From Pseudomonadales bacterium (GTDB taxonomy: Bacteria > Pseudomonadota > Gammaproteobacteria > Pseudomonadales > Azotimanducaceae): a DNA stretch of 64,000 nt. The position numbers were made by a program, and so were the translations under genes. This document shows, in pieces, positions 25,717 through 36,605 of this stretch (positions are counted from its first letter, which is position 1; each line of letters opens with the position of its first letter). The stretch lies in contig JAQXDL010000006.1 of assembly GCA_029251375.1 (NCBI GenBank), positions 1 to 64,000 on the forward strand, in the 5' to 3' direction. The notes under the pieces were generated by a model that saw only the letters and a program-made list of their open reading frames with translations, had not been told where the DNA came from and ran no database searches.

Positions 25717-26046
25717 CTAGTCAGGGCTTTTCGGTGTGAATGCGGGCGTTGGGAAAGGCGACACATTGCTGCCTTTTGCTTCGCTAATCTTGCCAATCCC
25801 TTCTTTAGCCACTTCATCAATCCTGACGATGGCATGCATTGGGATGTAAGTGCGATTGACGCCTTCAAACTCTGCTTTTAATTTCTCTTCAGCGGGATCA
25901 ACGAGCATGCGCGAGCGCTCGCCAAAGACGATTTCTTCGATTTCCACGAAACCATAGAGGTCACTTTGATAGATTTGATGAGCATATATCTCAAAAATCT
26001 GACCTTGGTTGTGGAAAATTACCTTATAAAGCGGCGTGTTAGGCAT
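25717..26046 (-). CDS. DUF1820 family protein
   Basis: A 109-residue protein of a conserved proteobacterial family, beginning MPNTPLYKVIFHNQGQIFEI. The core is compact and beta-rich (IYAHQIYQSDLYGFVEIEEI), with RTYIPMHAIVRIDEV near the C terminus. Function is unknown. It is divergent from miaB, an arrangement also seen in other Gammaproteobacteria as far as I recall. The promoter lies in the 165-base spacer with miaB. Confidence 0.85.
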   Translation of the reverse strand: MPNTPLYKVIFHNQGQIFEIYAHQIYQSDLYGFVEIEEIVFGERSRMLVDPAEEKLKAEFEGVNRTYIPMHAIVRIDEVAKEGIGKISEAKGSNVSPFPTPAFTPKSPD

Positions 26047-26172
26047 GCTTGGAGCCCTGTAATCGATGAATCAGTGTTTCGTTTGTTACGTTGTTTGTCA
26101 AGATATGGCTTATATGGATGCATGTTAGTTGATTTCAAGGCATTTTTGCTAGGTGATACTCTCTGTCATGTC

Positions 26173-26178
26173 TATAAT
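26173..26178 (+). promoter_or_regulatory. Probable -10 box of the miaB promoter
   Basis: A consensus TATAAT hexamer lies 33 bases upstream of the miaB GTG start. The -35 region is poor: the nearest TTG-type hexamer is more than 20 bases upstream. Treated as a likely core promoter. Confidence 0.4.
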
Positions 26179-26211
26179 AGCGGCCCTTTTTTCAGGTCGA
26201 ATGCAAAATAA

Positions 26212-27537
26212 GTGAGCAAGGTCTTCATTAAAACCCATGGCTGTCAGATGAATGAATATGATTCATCACGAATGATAGACCTATTAAAAGACTCAGCCGG
26301 CTACGAGCTAACAGATAATGAGGCTGAGGCCGACCTTCTGCTTCTCAATACCTGCTCGATTCGCGAGAAGGCGCAGGAGAAAGTCTTCCACCAGTTAGGC
26401 CGATGGCGCAAGCTTAAAACGGCAAACCCGGAGCTGAAAATCGGTGTTGGCGGCTGCGTTGCGAGCCAAGAGGGAGAAGCGATTAGTGACCGTGCGCCCT
26501 ATGTTGACCTTATTTTTGGACCACAGACATTACATCGCCTGCCAGAGTTGCTAGAAAGTTCCGATCAGTCTTCTTCGGCGGTAGTCGATATTAGCTTCCC
26601 CGAAATTGAGAAGTTTGATCGCTTGCCTGAACCTTCAGTCGATGGCCCAAGTGCTTTTGTATCGATCATGGAAGGCTGTAGTAAGTATTGTTCATTCTGT
26701 GTTGTGCCTTACACTCGTGGGGAAGAGGTAAGTCGGCCGTTGCGGCCAGTACTGCAGGAAATCTCTGATTTAGCGGCGAAAGGTGTTAGGGAAGTAAACT
26801 TACTCGGACAGAATGTGAATGCTTACCGGGGTGATGTAGGTGATGGCTCCGTTGCAGACCTTGCTTACCTGATTAGTGTCATGGCAGACATCGATGGTAT
26901 CGATCGCATCCGTTACACCACGTCCCATCCGGTCGAATTTAGTGAAAGCCTAATCGATGTTTATGCAGAGGTGCCAGAGTTGGTCAGTCATTTGCACTTA
27001 CCTGTTCAAAGTGGGTCGGATCGCATCCTCGCAAAAATGAAACGTGGTCACACGGTACTGGAATACAAATCTAAAATTCGGCGCTTGAAGAAGATTCGGC
27101 CCGACATCAGCATGTCCTCCGACTTCATTATCGGCTTTCCCGGAGAAACAGATGCCGACTTTGCTGCAACGATGAGTTTGATCGATGAGATTGGTTTCGA
27201 TTTGTCATTCTCGTTCATCTACAGCGCCAGACCAGGTACACCAGCGGCAGACTTGCCGGACGACACGCCGATGGCGGTCAAAAAAGAACGGTTAAAGATA
27301 CTCCAAGCCGTTATTAACAATAACGCCATGCAGATTAGTCGAAATATGCTGGGTAGCACTCAGAATGTATTGGTGATGGGGCCGTCCAAACGAAATCCCG
27401 GACAGTTGCAGGGTCGAACGCAAAACAATCGTGTAGTGAATTTTAATTCTTCAGATATTGGCCTAGTCGGCCACTTTGTCGATGTGGATATCGCTGAAGC
27501 ACTACCAAACTCTCTTCGAGGTACACTAAGAAAGTGA
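26212..27537 (+). CDS. miaB: tRNA-2-methylthio-N6-dimethylallyladenosine synthase MiaB
   Basis: Radical-SAM methylthiotransferase that adds a methylthio group to i6A37 of tRNAs reading UNN codons. The N-terminal UPF0004 domain holds Cys ligands C11, C48 and C82. The radical-SAM cluster is C156-x3-C160-x2-C163 ([16 protein letters not shown]). A TRAM domain closes the protein. The 441-residue length is typical. It starts at GTG 26212; a TAA-overlapping codon context leaves this as the first good start. It opens the miaB-ybeZYX-lnt cluster typical of Gammaproteobacteria. Confidence 0.95.
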   Translation: MSKVFIKTHGCQMNEYDSSRMIDLLKDSAGYELTDNEAEADLLLLNTCSIREKAQEKVFHQLGRWRKLKTANPELKIGVGGCVASQEGEAISDRAPYVDLIFGPQTLHRLPELLESSDQSSSAVVDISFPEIEKFDRLPEPSVDGPSAFVSIMEGCSKYCSFCVVPYTRGEEVSRPLRPVLQEISDLAAKGVREVNLLGQNVNAYRGDVGDGSVADLAYLISVMADIDGIDRIRYTTSHPVEFSESLIDVYAEVPELVSHLHLPVQSGSDRILAKMKRGHTVLEYKSKIRRLKKIRPDISMSSDFIIGFPGETDADFAATMSLIDEIGFDLSFSFIYSARPGTPAADLPDDTPMAVKKERLKILQAVINNNAMQISRNMLGSTQNVLVMGPSKRNPGQLQGRTQNNRVVNFNSSDIGLVGHFVDVDIAEALPNSLRGTLRK

Positions 27538-27607
27538 AGATTTCTTTACTTTTTTTCGTCGGCGTACCGCCATTTTCAGTAAGCAATGATGAGGCTCGAG
27601 CTACTAT

Positions 27608-28585
27608 TTGAACGCGCAGCAACAGCAACCCCGCCAGTTCAGTCTGGAACCTAATAACAGCGCTCAACTCGCCAACCTATGTGGGCCTTTCAATTCTCAT
27701 TTGAGACAAATTGAGAGCCGTCTTGGTATTACGATTAACAATCGCGGTAATAGTTTTGAATTGCTCGGCGATGAAAAAGTTTTAGCAGCAGCGGAACATG
27801 TATTAAATCGCCTTTACCGCGAGGTAGTGGCCGGGGTTAGCTTAACGGCCGATCAAATTCATTTGTTCCTTCAAGAGTCAGGAGTAGACGCCCTAATGAG
27901 TGAAGAAAGGGAAAAGTCCGAGGATTTAATTGTCACTCGGAAGAAATCCGTTAAGCCTCGCGGTAAAAATCAAATTGGTTATGTGCGCGAAGTCAGGGCG
28001 AATGATATTAATTTTGGTATCGGTCCTGCCGGTACGGGTAAGACTTACTTAGCGGTGGCCTGCGCTGTTGAAGCGCTAGAGCAAGAAAGAATCCGCCGAA
28101 TACTGCTTGTTCGACCTGCTGTTGAGGCGGGCGAAAAGTTGGGATTTCTACCGGGAGATCTTAGCCAAAAAATCGATCCTTACCTGCGACCCTTATACGA
28201 TGCGCTTTACGAAATGCTCGGCTTTGAGCGGGTAGAGAAATTGATTGAGAAGAATATTATTGAGGTGGCGCCACTGGCCTACATGCGTGGTCGAACTCTC
28301 AATGATGCTTTTATCATCCTTGATGAGAGTCAAAATACGACAGTCGAGCAGATGAAAATGTTCTTAACCCGCATCGGGTTTGGTTCAACGGTTGTGGTAA
28401 CCGGTGATATTACGCAAGTTGATTTGCCCCATAAAACGAAGTCTGGCTTGCGTCATATACTCGACGTGCTAATAGATGTTGAAGGTATATCGTTCACGCA
28501 CTTCACGTCAAAAGACGTCGTTCGGCATCCGTTGGTGCAGAGAATCGTCGAAGCCTACGATCGGTATGAAGCAAGCAATGACTAG
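27608..28585 (+). CDS. ybeZ: PhoH-like ATPase (YbeZ)
   Basis: A 325-residue PhoH-type P-loop protein with an N-terminal KH-like RNA-binding part. Walker A is GPAGTGKT and Walker B is AFIILDESQN. YbeZ is linked to ribosome maturation together with YbeY, and its gene overlaps ybeY here as in other genomes. The start is TTG 27608; the ribosome site is weak (GATGAGG, about 20 bases upstream). Confidence 0.92.
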   Translation: MNAQQQQPRQFSLEPNNSAQLANLCGPFNSHLRQIESRLGITINNRGNSFELLGDEKVLAAAEHVLNRLYREVVAGVSLTADQIHLFLQESGVDALMSEEREKSEDLIVTRKKSVKPRGKNQIGYVREVRANDINFGIGPAGTGKTYLAVACAVEALEQERIRRILLVRPAVEAGEKLGFLPGDLSQKIDPYLRPLYDALYEMLGFERVEKLIEKNIIEVAPLAYMRGRTLNDAFIILDESQNTTVEQMKMFLTRIGFGSTVVVTGDITQVDLPHKTKSGLRHILDVLIDVEGISFTHFTSKDVVRHPLVQRIVEAYDRYEASND

Positions 28586-29129
28586 TTTAGATAACGAGCA
28601 GGTTCGCGCAAATTCAACATCTGCAGCCATTGAAGTGGTCTGCAGCGATGCTGTCAGTGAATCGGCTGCGCATACGCATGTTATTGACTGGGTAGTAAAA
28701 ACATTGCGACATGCTGACCAACCGGACGCGTCGGTTTCGATCAAGATAGTTGATTTGGATGAAATGGTGCTGCTCAACACGACATTTCGCCAGAAAAATA
28801 TGCCGACTAACGTATTGTCGTTTCCCTTTGAGGCGGCGACGAATACGCAACAATTTGCAGAAGTTGAAGCTGAGATGGAAGACTTTATTGGCGATATTGC
28901 AATTTGTGATGCGGTTGTAAAAACTGAGGCTCAGGCACAGGGTAAAACCTATGAGCAACACTTTGCGCACTTGACCGTGCACGGCGTGCTCCACCTGCTA
29001 GGTTTTGATCATGTTGATGAATCCGAGGCTGCTGAAATGGAAAATAATGAAATTGCTATTTTGGCTATGATGGGTTTTGCTAACCCCTATGAAACAGACT
29101 TGAAGGATGTAAAGAACGATCATGAGTGA
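28578..29129 (+). CDS. ybeY: Endoribonuclease YbeY (16S rRNA 3'-end maturation)
   Basis: Metallo-endoribonuclease in late 16S rRNA processing and ribosome quality control. The zinc motif HGVLHLLGFDH is near the C terminus (about residue 137). The conserved LNTTFRQKNMPTNVLSFPF is near residue 68. ATG 28578 overlaps the phoH stop by eight bases; ATG 28566, 12 bases upstream, is also possible. Overlap with corC on the other side indicates tight translational coupling. Confidence 0.93.
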   Translation: MTSLDNEQVRANSTSAAIEVVCSDAVSESAAHTHVIDWVVKTLRHADQPDASVSIKIVDLDEMVLLNTTFRQKNMPTNVLSFPFEAATNTQQFAEVEAEMEDFIGDIAICDAVVKTEAQAQGKTYEQHFAHLTVHGVLHLLGFDHVDESEAAEMENNEIAILAMMGFANPYETDLKDVKNDHE

Positions 29130-29964
29130 GGACGGTCCCAGTACCGAAAAGGGCTGGTTAGAGAGGTTGTCGCAAGCCTTCACCGGCGAGCCTAGTTCGA
29201 GAAACGAGCTGATTGAACTGCTGCGCTCGGCGCAACATCGAGACTTACTTGACGTTGAAGTGTTGAGCATTATCGAGGGCGCTCTCACGGTATCTGATAT
29301 GCAGGCGGGTGAAATAATGATTCCCCGTTCGCAGATGACAATTGTACGACTCGATATGTCACCGGAAGAGTTTTTACCGGTTATTATTGAATCTGGTCAT
29401 TCCCGTTTCCCAGTCTTGGGTGATGGTCCGGATGACGTCGTTGGCATTTTGATGGCGAAAGATTTGCTGCCGCTTGCCTTACAAGATCGACAAGCAAAAT
29501 TTAACATGCGAGATTTGTTGCGGCCTTGTACAGCGATACCTGAAAGTAAGCGGGTTAACGTTCTATTACAGGATTTTCGTTCGACCCGTAATCATATTGC
29601 CATCGTCTACGACGAGTACGGCGGCGTGTCCGGTATTGTCACGATTGAGGATGTGCTTGAGCAAATCGTCGGTGATATTGAAGACGAATTCGATTATGCA
29701 GATGAAGATAATATAAAAATGCACTCGTCTGATAACTACACGGTTAAAGCACAAACAACCGTTGATGAATTTAATGAGGTGTTTGGTTGTGAGTTTTCCG
29801 ATGAGGAGTTCGATACAATCGGTGGCGTGGTTATCCATCATTTTGGTTACCTACCGAAAAGAGACGAAAAGGTCAGTGTTCAAGGCTTTAAATTCAAAGT
29901 GCTTAACGCAGACAATCGTCGCATAAAACTGCTTCAGCTCACTCCCCCCTATTCCACCGGGTAA
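29122..29964 (+). CDS. corC: CorC/HlyC-family CBS-domain protein
   Basis: A 280-residue cytosolic protein with two CBS domains and a C-terminal CorC_HlyC transporter-associated domain. The start lies in the ybeY stop region. CBS1 covers roughly SDMQAGEIMIPRSQM to GILMAKDLLP and CBS2 roughly IPESKRVNVLLQDFR to GIVTIEDVLEQIVG. It is linked to magnesium/cobalt efflux through CorA in classical work; the partner membrane protein is not here. Confidence 0.9.
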   Translation: MSEDGPSTEKGWLERLSQAFTGEPSSRNELIELLRSAQHRDLLDVEVLSIIEGALTVSDMQAGEIMIPRSQMTIVRLDMSPEEFLPVIIESGHSRFPVLGDGPDDVVGILMAKDLLPLALQDRQAKFNMRDLLRPCTAIPESKRVNVLLQDFRSTRNHIAIVYDEYGGVSGIVTIEDVLEQIVGDIEDEFDYADEDNIKMHSSDNYTVKAQTTVDEFNEVFGCEFSDEEFDTIGGVVIHHFGYLPKRDEKVSVQGFKFKVLNADNRRIKLLQLTPPYSTG

Positions 29965-29973
29965 GTAACCCTT

Positions 29974-31518
29974 GTGAATCTTAAGGATGTCTTAGCTGCA
30001 TTGAACCCACGTTGGTTGGATGCAGGTGCATGTTTAGCCGGTTGCCTGCTGCCGTTGTCGTTGGCACCTTTTGATTTAATCACCAGCGCGTTCGTTTCTT
30101 TAAGTTTGCTATTTCTAACGACTTTACACTGTTCTGCAAGGCGAGCGGCTGTTCGGTATTATTTATATGCGTTAGGTATGTATGGTGTAGGTACGTCTTG
30201 GATATATGTTTCTATCCATGAGTTTGGCGGCGCCTCTGCATTTTTAGCGGCTTTGCTGGTGGCATTATTCGTCGCTGGCATTTCGCTGCCGTCTTTAATA
30301 CAAGGTTATTTGTTCGTCCACCTAACATCAAAATCTTCAGTAGGTTTACTCGCGGTTTTTGTTTTCGCTGCCTGTTGGACAACGCATGAATGGTTGCTAA
30401 CTTGGTTGTTAACCGGCTTCCCCTGGCTTTTTGTTGGCTATTCTCAGCTGCAAACGCCGTTGCTTGGATATGCTTCGCTTTCAGGCGTACTCGCGATAGG
30501 TTTTGTTGTGGCGCTCACATCAGGCTTGTTAGGTTGCCTGATGGTCTCGTCTCGCCTTCGGTTGAGATTGCATGCCGGCTTGATGATCGTAGCGATTTGG
30601 TTAGCGGGCGTTTGGCTTACGTCAATTGAGTTCACTCAGCGTGAGCGAACGATATCTGTGAGCTTGGTGCAGGGTAATATCGATCAGGCGGTGAAGTGGC
30701 GCCGTGAAATGGTACAACCGATTATCAATACCTACTTGGCATTAACAGAGCCTGAGTGGGGGCGGGATGTGATTATCTGGCCTGAGGCCGCCATTACAGT
30801 GTTTCGCGGTCGCGCGGGGAAACTGCTGCAGCATCTTGATGTAAAGGCTGAAGGCTCGGCTTCGACCTTGATTTTAGGTATTCCCGATAGAGACGATGCG
30901 GGCAACTTCATGAACGCGGCTATTGGTTTAGGCGCAGCCGATAGCGAGTATTTCAAACGGCGACTTGTGCCCTTTGGAGAATATGTGCCGATGGAGGAAC
31001 TGCTTCGTGGTTTGATTGGTTTCTTTAATTTACCCATGTCGCATAACAAGGTCGGCGCTGCAATTCAGCCGCCAATGCAAATTGGTTCAGCGTGGCTTGG
31101 TATGTCAATTTGTTACGAGGTTGTTTACCCGGATTTGGTGCGAAGTAATGAGACTGTGCCTGGCATATTGGCAACGATCAGCAATGATAGCTGGTTCGGC
31201 AATTCTATTGGTCCATTGCAGCATTTTCAGATGGCGCGCATGCGGGCGGTAGAAAATGGCCGTTTCATGTTGCGATCAACCAACAACGGAATGACGGCAA
31301 TCATCGATCAGCGAGGCAATGTTCAGACTTCTTTACCGCAATTTGAAGCCGGTGTGCTGCGCGGATATGCGGATATTCGTACAGGGCAAACACCCTTTGC
31401 AAAAATGGGCCATTTGCCGCTTATAATGCTGCTATTTATGATTTTCACGATCAGCTTTATTCAGCATTATCGAGACAGTGCATCAGATAGGTCCGATGCT
31501 CCTGACGCGCCGATTTAG
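29974..31518 (+). CDS. lnt: Apolipoprotein N-acyltransferase Lnt
   Basis: Inner-membrane enzyme that adds the third acyl chain to the N-terminal Cys of lipoproteins. About seven membrane segments precede a nitrilase-like domain. The catalytic triad is visible as E271 (IIWPEAAI), K328 (YFKRRLVPFGEYVP) and C380 (GMSICYEVVYPD). The length (514 aa) matches E. coli Lnt. The start is GTG 29974, nine bases after the corC stop. A further membrane segment closes the C terminus. Confidence 0.95.
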   Translation: MNLKDVLAALNPRWLDAGACLAGCLLPLSLAPFDLITSAFVSLSLLFLTTLHCSARRAAVRYYLYALGMYGVGTSWIYVSIHEFGGASAFLAALLVALFVAGISLPSLIQGYLFVHLTSKSSVGLLAVFVFAACWTTHEWLLTWLLTGFPWLFVGYSQLQTPLLGYASLSGVLAIGFVVALTSGLLGCLMVSSRLRLRLHAGLMIVAIWLAGVWLTSIEFTQRERTISVSLVQGNIDQAVKWRREMVQPIINTYLALTEPEWGRDVIIWPEAAITVFRGRAGKLLQHLDVKAEGSASTLILGIPDRDDAGNFMNAAIGLGAADSEYFKRRLVPFGEYVPMEELLRGLIGFFNLPMSHNKVGAAIQPPMQIGSAWLGMSICYEVVYPDLVRSNETVPGILATISNDSWFGNSIGPLQHFQMARMRAVENGRFMLRSTNNGMTAIIDQRGNVQTSLPQFEAGVLRGYADIRTGQTPFAKMGHLPLIMLLFMIFTISFIQHYRDSASDRSDAPDAPI

Positions 31519-31655
31519 CGCGTAAAAAACGATAGTCGCGTGCCAGCAGTGAGATTTGCTGTTGATTTATCCCCTGTCGAATTTCCTCTAAAGATATCTC
31601 CGTGTAAGGTGTTCAGGTAGAATCCTGATTCCTAAAACGAGCGTCAGTTCCAAAC

Positions 31656-34133
31656 ATGTCAGATCAACCCTACAAACCACAAAATTCTGAGCGTCAGGTT
31701 CAAGCCTATTGGCAGGAAAATAGCACCTTTGAGGTGTCTGAAAATTCTGACAAACCTAAATTTTATTGCTTAGCGATGTTCCCTTATCCCAGTGGTCAGC
31801 TCCATATGGGACATGTCAGAACCTATACGCTTGGTGATGTTATTGCCCGGTTTCAGCGCCTCCAAGGTAAGAATGTTTTGCACCCGATGGGTTGGGACGC
31901 GTTTGGTCTACCCGCCGAAAACGCGGCGATAAAGCACGATATACCACCTGCAAAATGGACCCATTCGAATATTGCGCACATGAAGGATCAATTGCAGAGC
32001 CTCGGCTTTTCTTACGATTGGTCTCGTGAGTTTGCAACCTGCAATGCGGATTACTATCGATGGGAGCAGTGGTTTTTTACAAAGATGTTTAGCAAGGGCT
32101 TGGTCTACAAAAAAGCCGCCATGGTTAATTGGGACCCTGTGGACCAAACAGTACTTGCGAATGAGCAGGTCATCGATGGTCGCGGCTGGCGATCGGGTGC
32201 GCTGGTTGAACGCAGAGAATTAGCGCAGTGGTTTTTAAAGATCACCGACTATGCGCAAGAGTTATTGGACAACTTAGATGGGCTCGATGGCTGGCCCGAA
32301 AAGATTAAAACCATGCAAAGAAACTGGATCGGACGATCGACCGGCGTTGAGATGACTTTCCCGTTGCCTAAGATTGATAATGTTGATTTGGACGGCGTGA
32401 CGGTTTACACGACCCGGCCAGACACATTGATGGGCGCGACCTATCTCGCGGTCGCGCCGCAGCATCCACTCGCTAAAACAGCTGCAGCCAAAAACCCAGA
32501 ATTAGCGGAATTTCTTACGCAGTGTAATCAGGTCAAGGTAGCCGAGGCGGATATGGCCAAGATGGAAAAATTGGGCATGGATACCGGATATACCGCCTCT
32601 CACCCATTAACCGGAGAAGCGATTCCCGTCTGGGTCGCCAATTTCGTTTTGATGGAGTACGGCTCCGGCGCGGTCATGTCAGTCCCGGCCCATGACCAAC
32701 GAGACTTCGAGTTTGCTAAAAAGTATGGGTTGCCGATTAAACAGGTTGTGGCGCCCGCAACTGACTCAGACGAAGTCTGCGATATTGCCGAAGCGGCGTA
32801 TGTTTCGAAAAAAGGCGTGTTGACCAATTCCGGTGAATTTGACGGGCTTAATTTTGGTGAGGCATTCAAGCAAATCGCGCAAGCCTTAGGTGATAAGAAC
32901 CTTGGTGAAACGCAGGTTAACTACAGGATTCGTGATTGGGGTGTGTCGCGACAGCGCTATTGGGGTTGTCCGATTCCGATTATTAATTGTGAAAAGTGCG
33001 GCGCTGTGGCTGTTCCTGAAGATCAATTACCAGTCACGCTGCCAACGGATGTGCAGTTCGATGGTATTGGTTCGCCAATCAAAAAGATGGAATCCTTTTA
33101 TAAAACAACCTGCCCAACTTGTGGCGGTGAGGCGCAGAGAGAGACCGATACCTTTGATACGTTTATGGAGTCCTCTTGGTACTACGCGCGGTTCGCGTCT
33201 GCCAACAACGAAAATGAAATGCTTGATGAGCGAGCCAAATACTGGACCTCGGTTGATCACTATGTGGGTGGCGAAGAGCACGCAATCTTGCACCTGTTGT
33301 ACGCACGCTTCTTCCACAAGGTTATGCGGGATGAAGGCTTGGTCGACACTGATGAGCCGTTTGAGAAGCTGTTAGCGCTCGGTATGGTGCTAAAGGACGG
33401 AGTGAAAATGTCGAAGTCCGCCGGTGATGCCGGTGATCCGAAGCTTCTATTGGATGCATATGGGGCTGACGCTGTAAGAATGGCGATGATGTTTGCTGCG
33501 CCGCCAGAGCAATCTTTTGAATGGTCAGAGCATGGGGTCGAATCGGCCAATCGATGGTTGCGGACTAAGCTTTTTAAAGTCGTTGATGATCATCTGGCTC
33601 GTGGCGCCATCGAGGCATTAAACAAAGATCAACTGAACGATAGTCAGAAAGAAACCCGTCGAGTGGTACATGAAACGATCGCAAAAGCCGCAGACGATTA
33701 TGGTAGACGATTGAGCTTCAATACGGTTGTGTCATCATCGATGTCATTGATGAATCATCTGATCAAAAGTGATGATAAAACGCCTCAGGGACGCGCTGTT
33801 GCTCAAGAAGCATTGACCGCCGTGGTAACAATCATGGCGCCGATTACACCGCATATTTGCCACGAGTTACTGTTACGTCTGACTGGCGAGAAGCTTGAAG
33901 AAATTGTCTGGTTAGATGTCGATGAAGCTGCGCTGGTAAAAACTACCGTGCCCATCATCGTGCAGGTAAATGGCAAGCTACGAGGTAAACTCGAGATGTC
34001 GGTCGATGATTCCAAGCAGGATATTGAAGCTGCAGCGAGAAAGGTTGAGAATGTCGAAAAATATATTGAGGGTAAGACAATCAGGAAAGTTATTGTGGTA
34101 CCCGCAAAATTGATCAACTTCGTGGTGTCTTAA
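31656..34133 (+). CDS. leuS: Leucyl-tRNA synthetase
   Basis: Class I aminoacyl-tRNA synthetase (825 aa). HMGH is at residues 50-53 and KMSKS at 584-588. The editing domain lies between them ([17 protein letters not shown]). The C-terminal part has the tRNA-binding anticodon domain. Cytoplasmic and essential. Its TAA overlaps the lptE ATG by one base. Confidence 0.97.
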   Translation: MSDQPYKPQNSERQVQAYWQENSTFEVSENSDKPKFYCLAMFPYPSGQLHMGHVRTYTLGDVIARFQRLQGKNVLHPMGWDAFGLPAENAAIKHDIPPAKWTHSNIAHMKDQLQSLGFSYDWSREFATCNADYYRWEQWFFTKMFSKGLVYKKAAMVNWDPVDQTVLANEQVIDGRGWRSGALVERRELAQWFLKITDYAQELLDNLDGLDGWPEKIKTMQRNWIGRSTGVEMTFPLPKIDNVDLDGVTVYTTRPDTLMGATYLAVAPQHPLAKTAAAKNPELAEFLTQCNQVKVAEADMAKMEKLGMDTGYTASHPLTGEAIPVWVANFVLMEYGSGAVMSVPAHDQRDFEFAKKYGLPIKQVVAPATDSDEVCDIAEAAYVSKKGVLTNSGEFDGLNFGEAFKQIAQALGDKNLGETQVNYRIRDWGVSRQRYWGCPIPIINCEKCGAVAVPEDQLPVTLPTDVQFDGIGSPIKKMESFYKTTCPTCGGEAQRETDTFDTFMESSWYYARFASANNENEMLDERAKYWTSVDHYVGGEEHAILHLLYARFFHKVMRDEGLVDTDEPFEKLLALGMVLKDGVKMSKSAGDAGDPKLLLDAYGADAVRMAMMFAAPPEQSFEWSEHGVESANRWLRTKLFKVVDDHLARGAIEALNKDQLNDSQKETRRVVHETIAKAADDYGRRLSFNTVVSSSMSLMNHLIKSDDKTPQGRAVAQEALTAVVTIMAPITPHICHELLLRLTGEKLEEIVWLDVDEAALVKTTVPIIVQVNGKLRGKLEMSVDDSKQDIEAAARKVENVEKYIEGKTIRKVIVVPAKLINFVVS

Positions 34134-34702
34134 TGCGGTTTGCAAACGGTGTGATTCGGTTCATTACTCTCTTTAGCATGCTATCGGTGCTTGCAGGATG
34201 CGGCTTTGCTTTGAGGGATAGTGCTCAGTTTGACTTAGCGGTCGAAAGCATGAGTATCAGTTCCGCTAACGCCTACAGCGATTTCTCACGTGAACTTGAG
34301 CGTTTGGTTAAGTCGAGAGATATTGCCTTAGTGTCCGCCGGTGCAGACTACTCTGTCCGTGTCATGTCTGAGAACACCAGCAGAAGGCCTGTCTCCACCA
34401 CCGCCGATATAAGTGTCGCCGATTATGAATTACGTCTGGAAATTCAATTCGCTGCCGCCGACGAGAAGGGCAAACCGATCATCAGGCCGACCGTGATATC
34501 AACCGAGCGAATATACAGTTTTGACAGAACTAGCCTGGTTGGCAGTGCGGAAGAAGAGCAAGTTCTGATCGCTGAAATGAGAAGAGATTTGGCGGCCCAA
34601 CTGCTAAGACGGTTTAGTGCGGTGTTGCGTCAAAATGCTCAGAAGCAACCAAGTAGCGAGTCATCGGACATTTTCGGTGATGATGAGTATGAAGGCGTAT
34701 AA
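34133..34702 (+). CDS. lptE: LPS-assembly lipoprotein LptE
   Basis: Outer-membrane lipoprotein that plugs the LptD barrel for lipopolysaccharide export. The lipobox is LAGC with lipidated C23 after a short hydrophobic signal. The mature protein begins GFALRDSA, like LptE (RlpB) proteins. The position directly between leuS and holA is the classic gammaproteobacterial order. The C-terminal tail is charged and probably disordered (QKQPSSESSDIFGDDEYE). Confidence 0.93.
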   Translation: MRFANGVIRFITLFSMLSVLAGCGFALRDSAQFDLAVESMSISSANAYSDFSRELERLVKSRDIALVSAGADYSVRVMSENTSRRPVSTTADISVADYELRLEIQFAAADEKGKPIIRPTVISTERIYSFDRTSLVGSAEEEQVLIAEMRRDLAAQLLRRFSAVLRQNAQKQPSSESSDIFGDDEYEGV

Positions 34703-34810
34703 GTGTTCGATCTGCGATCTACAAGTGCTAGGTCTCTTACAATTGCCGTTGTTTAATTTTTACGCCACAACCCAGCAAATTGCTCATTCAGATTCCTCTG
34801 AGAGTCGATT

Positions 34811-35836
34811 ATGAAAGTATACGCTGACAAACTCGCCGCAGAGCTGAACAAGAAAAAGCAAACCATCTACATTGTGTCTGGCGACGAGCATTTATTGGTT
34901 CAAGAAAGTTGTGATCTGATTCGCTCGCATCTTCGCAAGGACGGCTTTAGCGAAAGAGAGTTATTCCACGTTGAGGGTAGTTTCGATTGGGAGGAAGTCC
35001 TTTTTTCAGCTAACAGCATGAGTCTGTTTGCGGAAAAGAAGTTGATTGAGTTACGTATTCCAAATGGCAAACCCGGTGACAAGGGTGCCAAAGCGATTCT
35101 ATCCTACCTCGAGCACATGGCCGATGACACGGTGATACTGTTTATTCTGCCGAAGTTAGATGCGGCGACGCAGCGCAGTAAATGGTTTAAAGCGCTAGAG
35201 GCTAAAGCTGCTTTTGTTCAAATATGGCCCATTGAGCTTGGTAAATTACCGGCTTGGATTAGTGCGCGATTTCGCAAAGTTGGTCTTGCGCCAACACCGG
35301 ATGCTGTTAGTGCGTTAATAGATCGAGTTGAAGGTAATCTGCTTGCAGCGTCTCAGGAGATTGAGCGGTTAAGTTTAACCACCGACGGCGGCGAAATTGA
35401 TCTAGAAAAGGTCATTGAAGGCGTCTCCGACAATACCCGTTTTGACGTGTTTGGTTTGATCGACGCTGCGGTAGGGCAAAAACCCGATCGGGCCCTCAAA
35501 ATTGTGCGCGGGCTGCGATCAGAAGGTAGTGAAATGTTAGCAATCACTGGCCTATTGGCGCGCGAGTTAAGGTCTTTGGTGAACATGTCTGCAGCGGTGC
35601 GAGGCGGTCAATCGATCGACTCTGTGTTGAACGGCTATAAAGTTTGGGCCAAGCGAAAACCAATTGTTGGGCAATGCTTGAAACATCAAAGTCCCGCTAG
35701 AATTCAATCCTGTCTTCGCCGAGTGGCAAATATCGACCGATTCGTAAAAGGCGCAACAACGGGTGAACCCTGGGACGAATTAGAGCGCCTAGTGCTAACG
35801 CTTTCTAAACCTTCGCATCGGGTAAATTTTAATTAG
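34811..35836 (+). CDS. holA: DNA polymerase III delta subunit HolA
   Basis: Clamp-loader subunit that opens the beta clamp. It is 341 residues with the AAA+-like N-terminal fold (TIYIVSGDEHLLVQESCDLI) and the usual collar domain. The delta signature GNLLAASQEIERLSL (about residues 176-190) is present. It is separated from lptE by 108 bases. nadD, often next in this cluster, is absent. Confidence 0.95.
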   Translation: MKVYADKLAAELNKKKQTIYIVSGDEHLLVQESCDLIRSHLRKDGFSERELFHVEGSFDWEEVLFSANSMSLFAEKKLIELRIPNGKPGDKGAKAILSYLEHMADDTVILFILPKLDAATQRSKWFKALEAKAAFVQIWPIELGKLPAWISARFRKVGLAPTPDAVSALIDRVEGNLLAASQEIERLSLTTDGGEIDLEKVIEGVSDNTRFDVFGLIDAAVGQKPDRALKIVRGLRSEGSEMLAITGLLARELRSLVNMSAAVRGGQSIDSVLNGYKVWAKRKPIVGQCLKHQSPARIQSCLRRVANIDRFVKGATTGEPWDELERLVLTLSKPSHRVNFN

Positions 35837-35878
35837 TACGCGCGGGTCGACCTCGATCAGACCCACGCATAATCGAGG

Positions 35879-36427
35879 TTAGTTAACCTTCGTTTCAGCT
35901 TCGTCGCCACGGGTCACAAGCGTCAAATTTTGGCCGTCGGTCTCAAACACGGTAATAGATGCATTGTTAGGCCGAAACACCATGACCTGATCCTTACCCT
36001 CGGCAAAGCCTACCGCTGCATTGATAGCGACATAGTGGGAAAAAATCGCGGTATCTTGTTTAATATCGATTAATGCTTGGCCGAGCTGCGCTCGCCAATC
36101 CTGTAGAGCCTGGCTTTGTTGTGACCAGTTTTCTTGCATAATCTTGCCCAACCAAGGGCCACGTTCCTGCAGCGAGAGTCCTGGTGAAGGTATCTCAGCA
36201 ACGCGGGTTTCGATGGCGACCGATTGTGCGAGCTTCTTCGCTAGTGGAATGGCGGTCTCCTGAGCTCTCTTGAGAGGGCTCGATAGCAGCACTAACGGCG
36301 TGTGTCCGGTTAGTAGCTCAGACGCTTGCCGTGCCTGTTGATGTCCTTCTGTATCGAGACCCGGATCAGCATCGTCGGTAAATGAAGCTGCTGCCTTGCC
36401 GTGACGGACCAGATAAATTCTTGCCAT
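35879..36427 (-). CDS. sixA: Phosphohistidine phosphatase SixA-like
   Basis: A 182-residue member of the histidine phosphatase superfamily. The catalytic RHG is at residues 8-10 (H9), followed by the second active-site Arg in LSSPLKRAQETA. SixA removes phosphate from histidine-containing phosphotransfer domains. It is convergent with holA and divergent from the CobS-like gene. Confidence 0.85.
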   Translation of the reverse strand: MARIYLVRHGKAAASFTDDADPGLDTEGHQQARQASELLTGHTPLVLLSSPLKRAQETAIPLAKKLAQSVAIETRVAEIPSPGLSLQERGPWLGKIMQENWSQQSQALQDWRAQLGQALIDIKQDTAIFSHYVAINAAVGFAEGKDQVMVFRPNNASITVFETDGQNLTLVTRGDEAETKVN

Positions 36428-36605
36428 GGGATACCTTAATGATAGAACGTGGCTTGAAGTATAGAGAGGCTTGAGGACCTTTCAAAGCGAATGGCATTTT
36501 TGAGTCAATACAGATATATTTGCGCTTCATTCCGCGACATCGAATTCTTCTCGGACATCTCGATTTATAGTGGCTATCAAGACTAACATTTAGGCAGCAG
36601 TATCA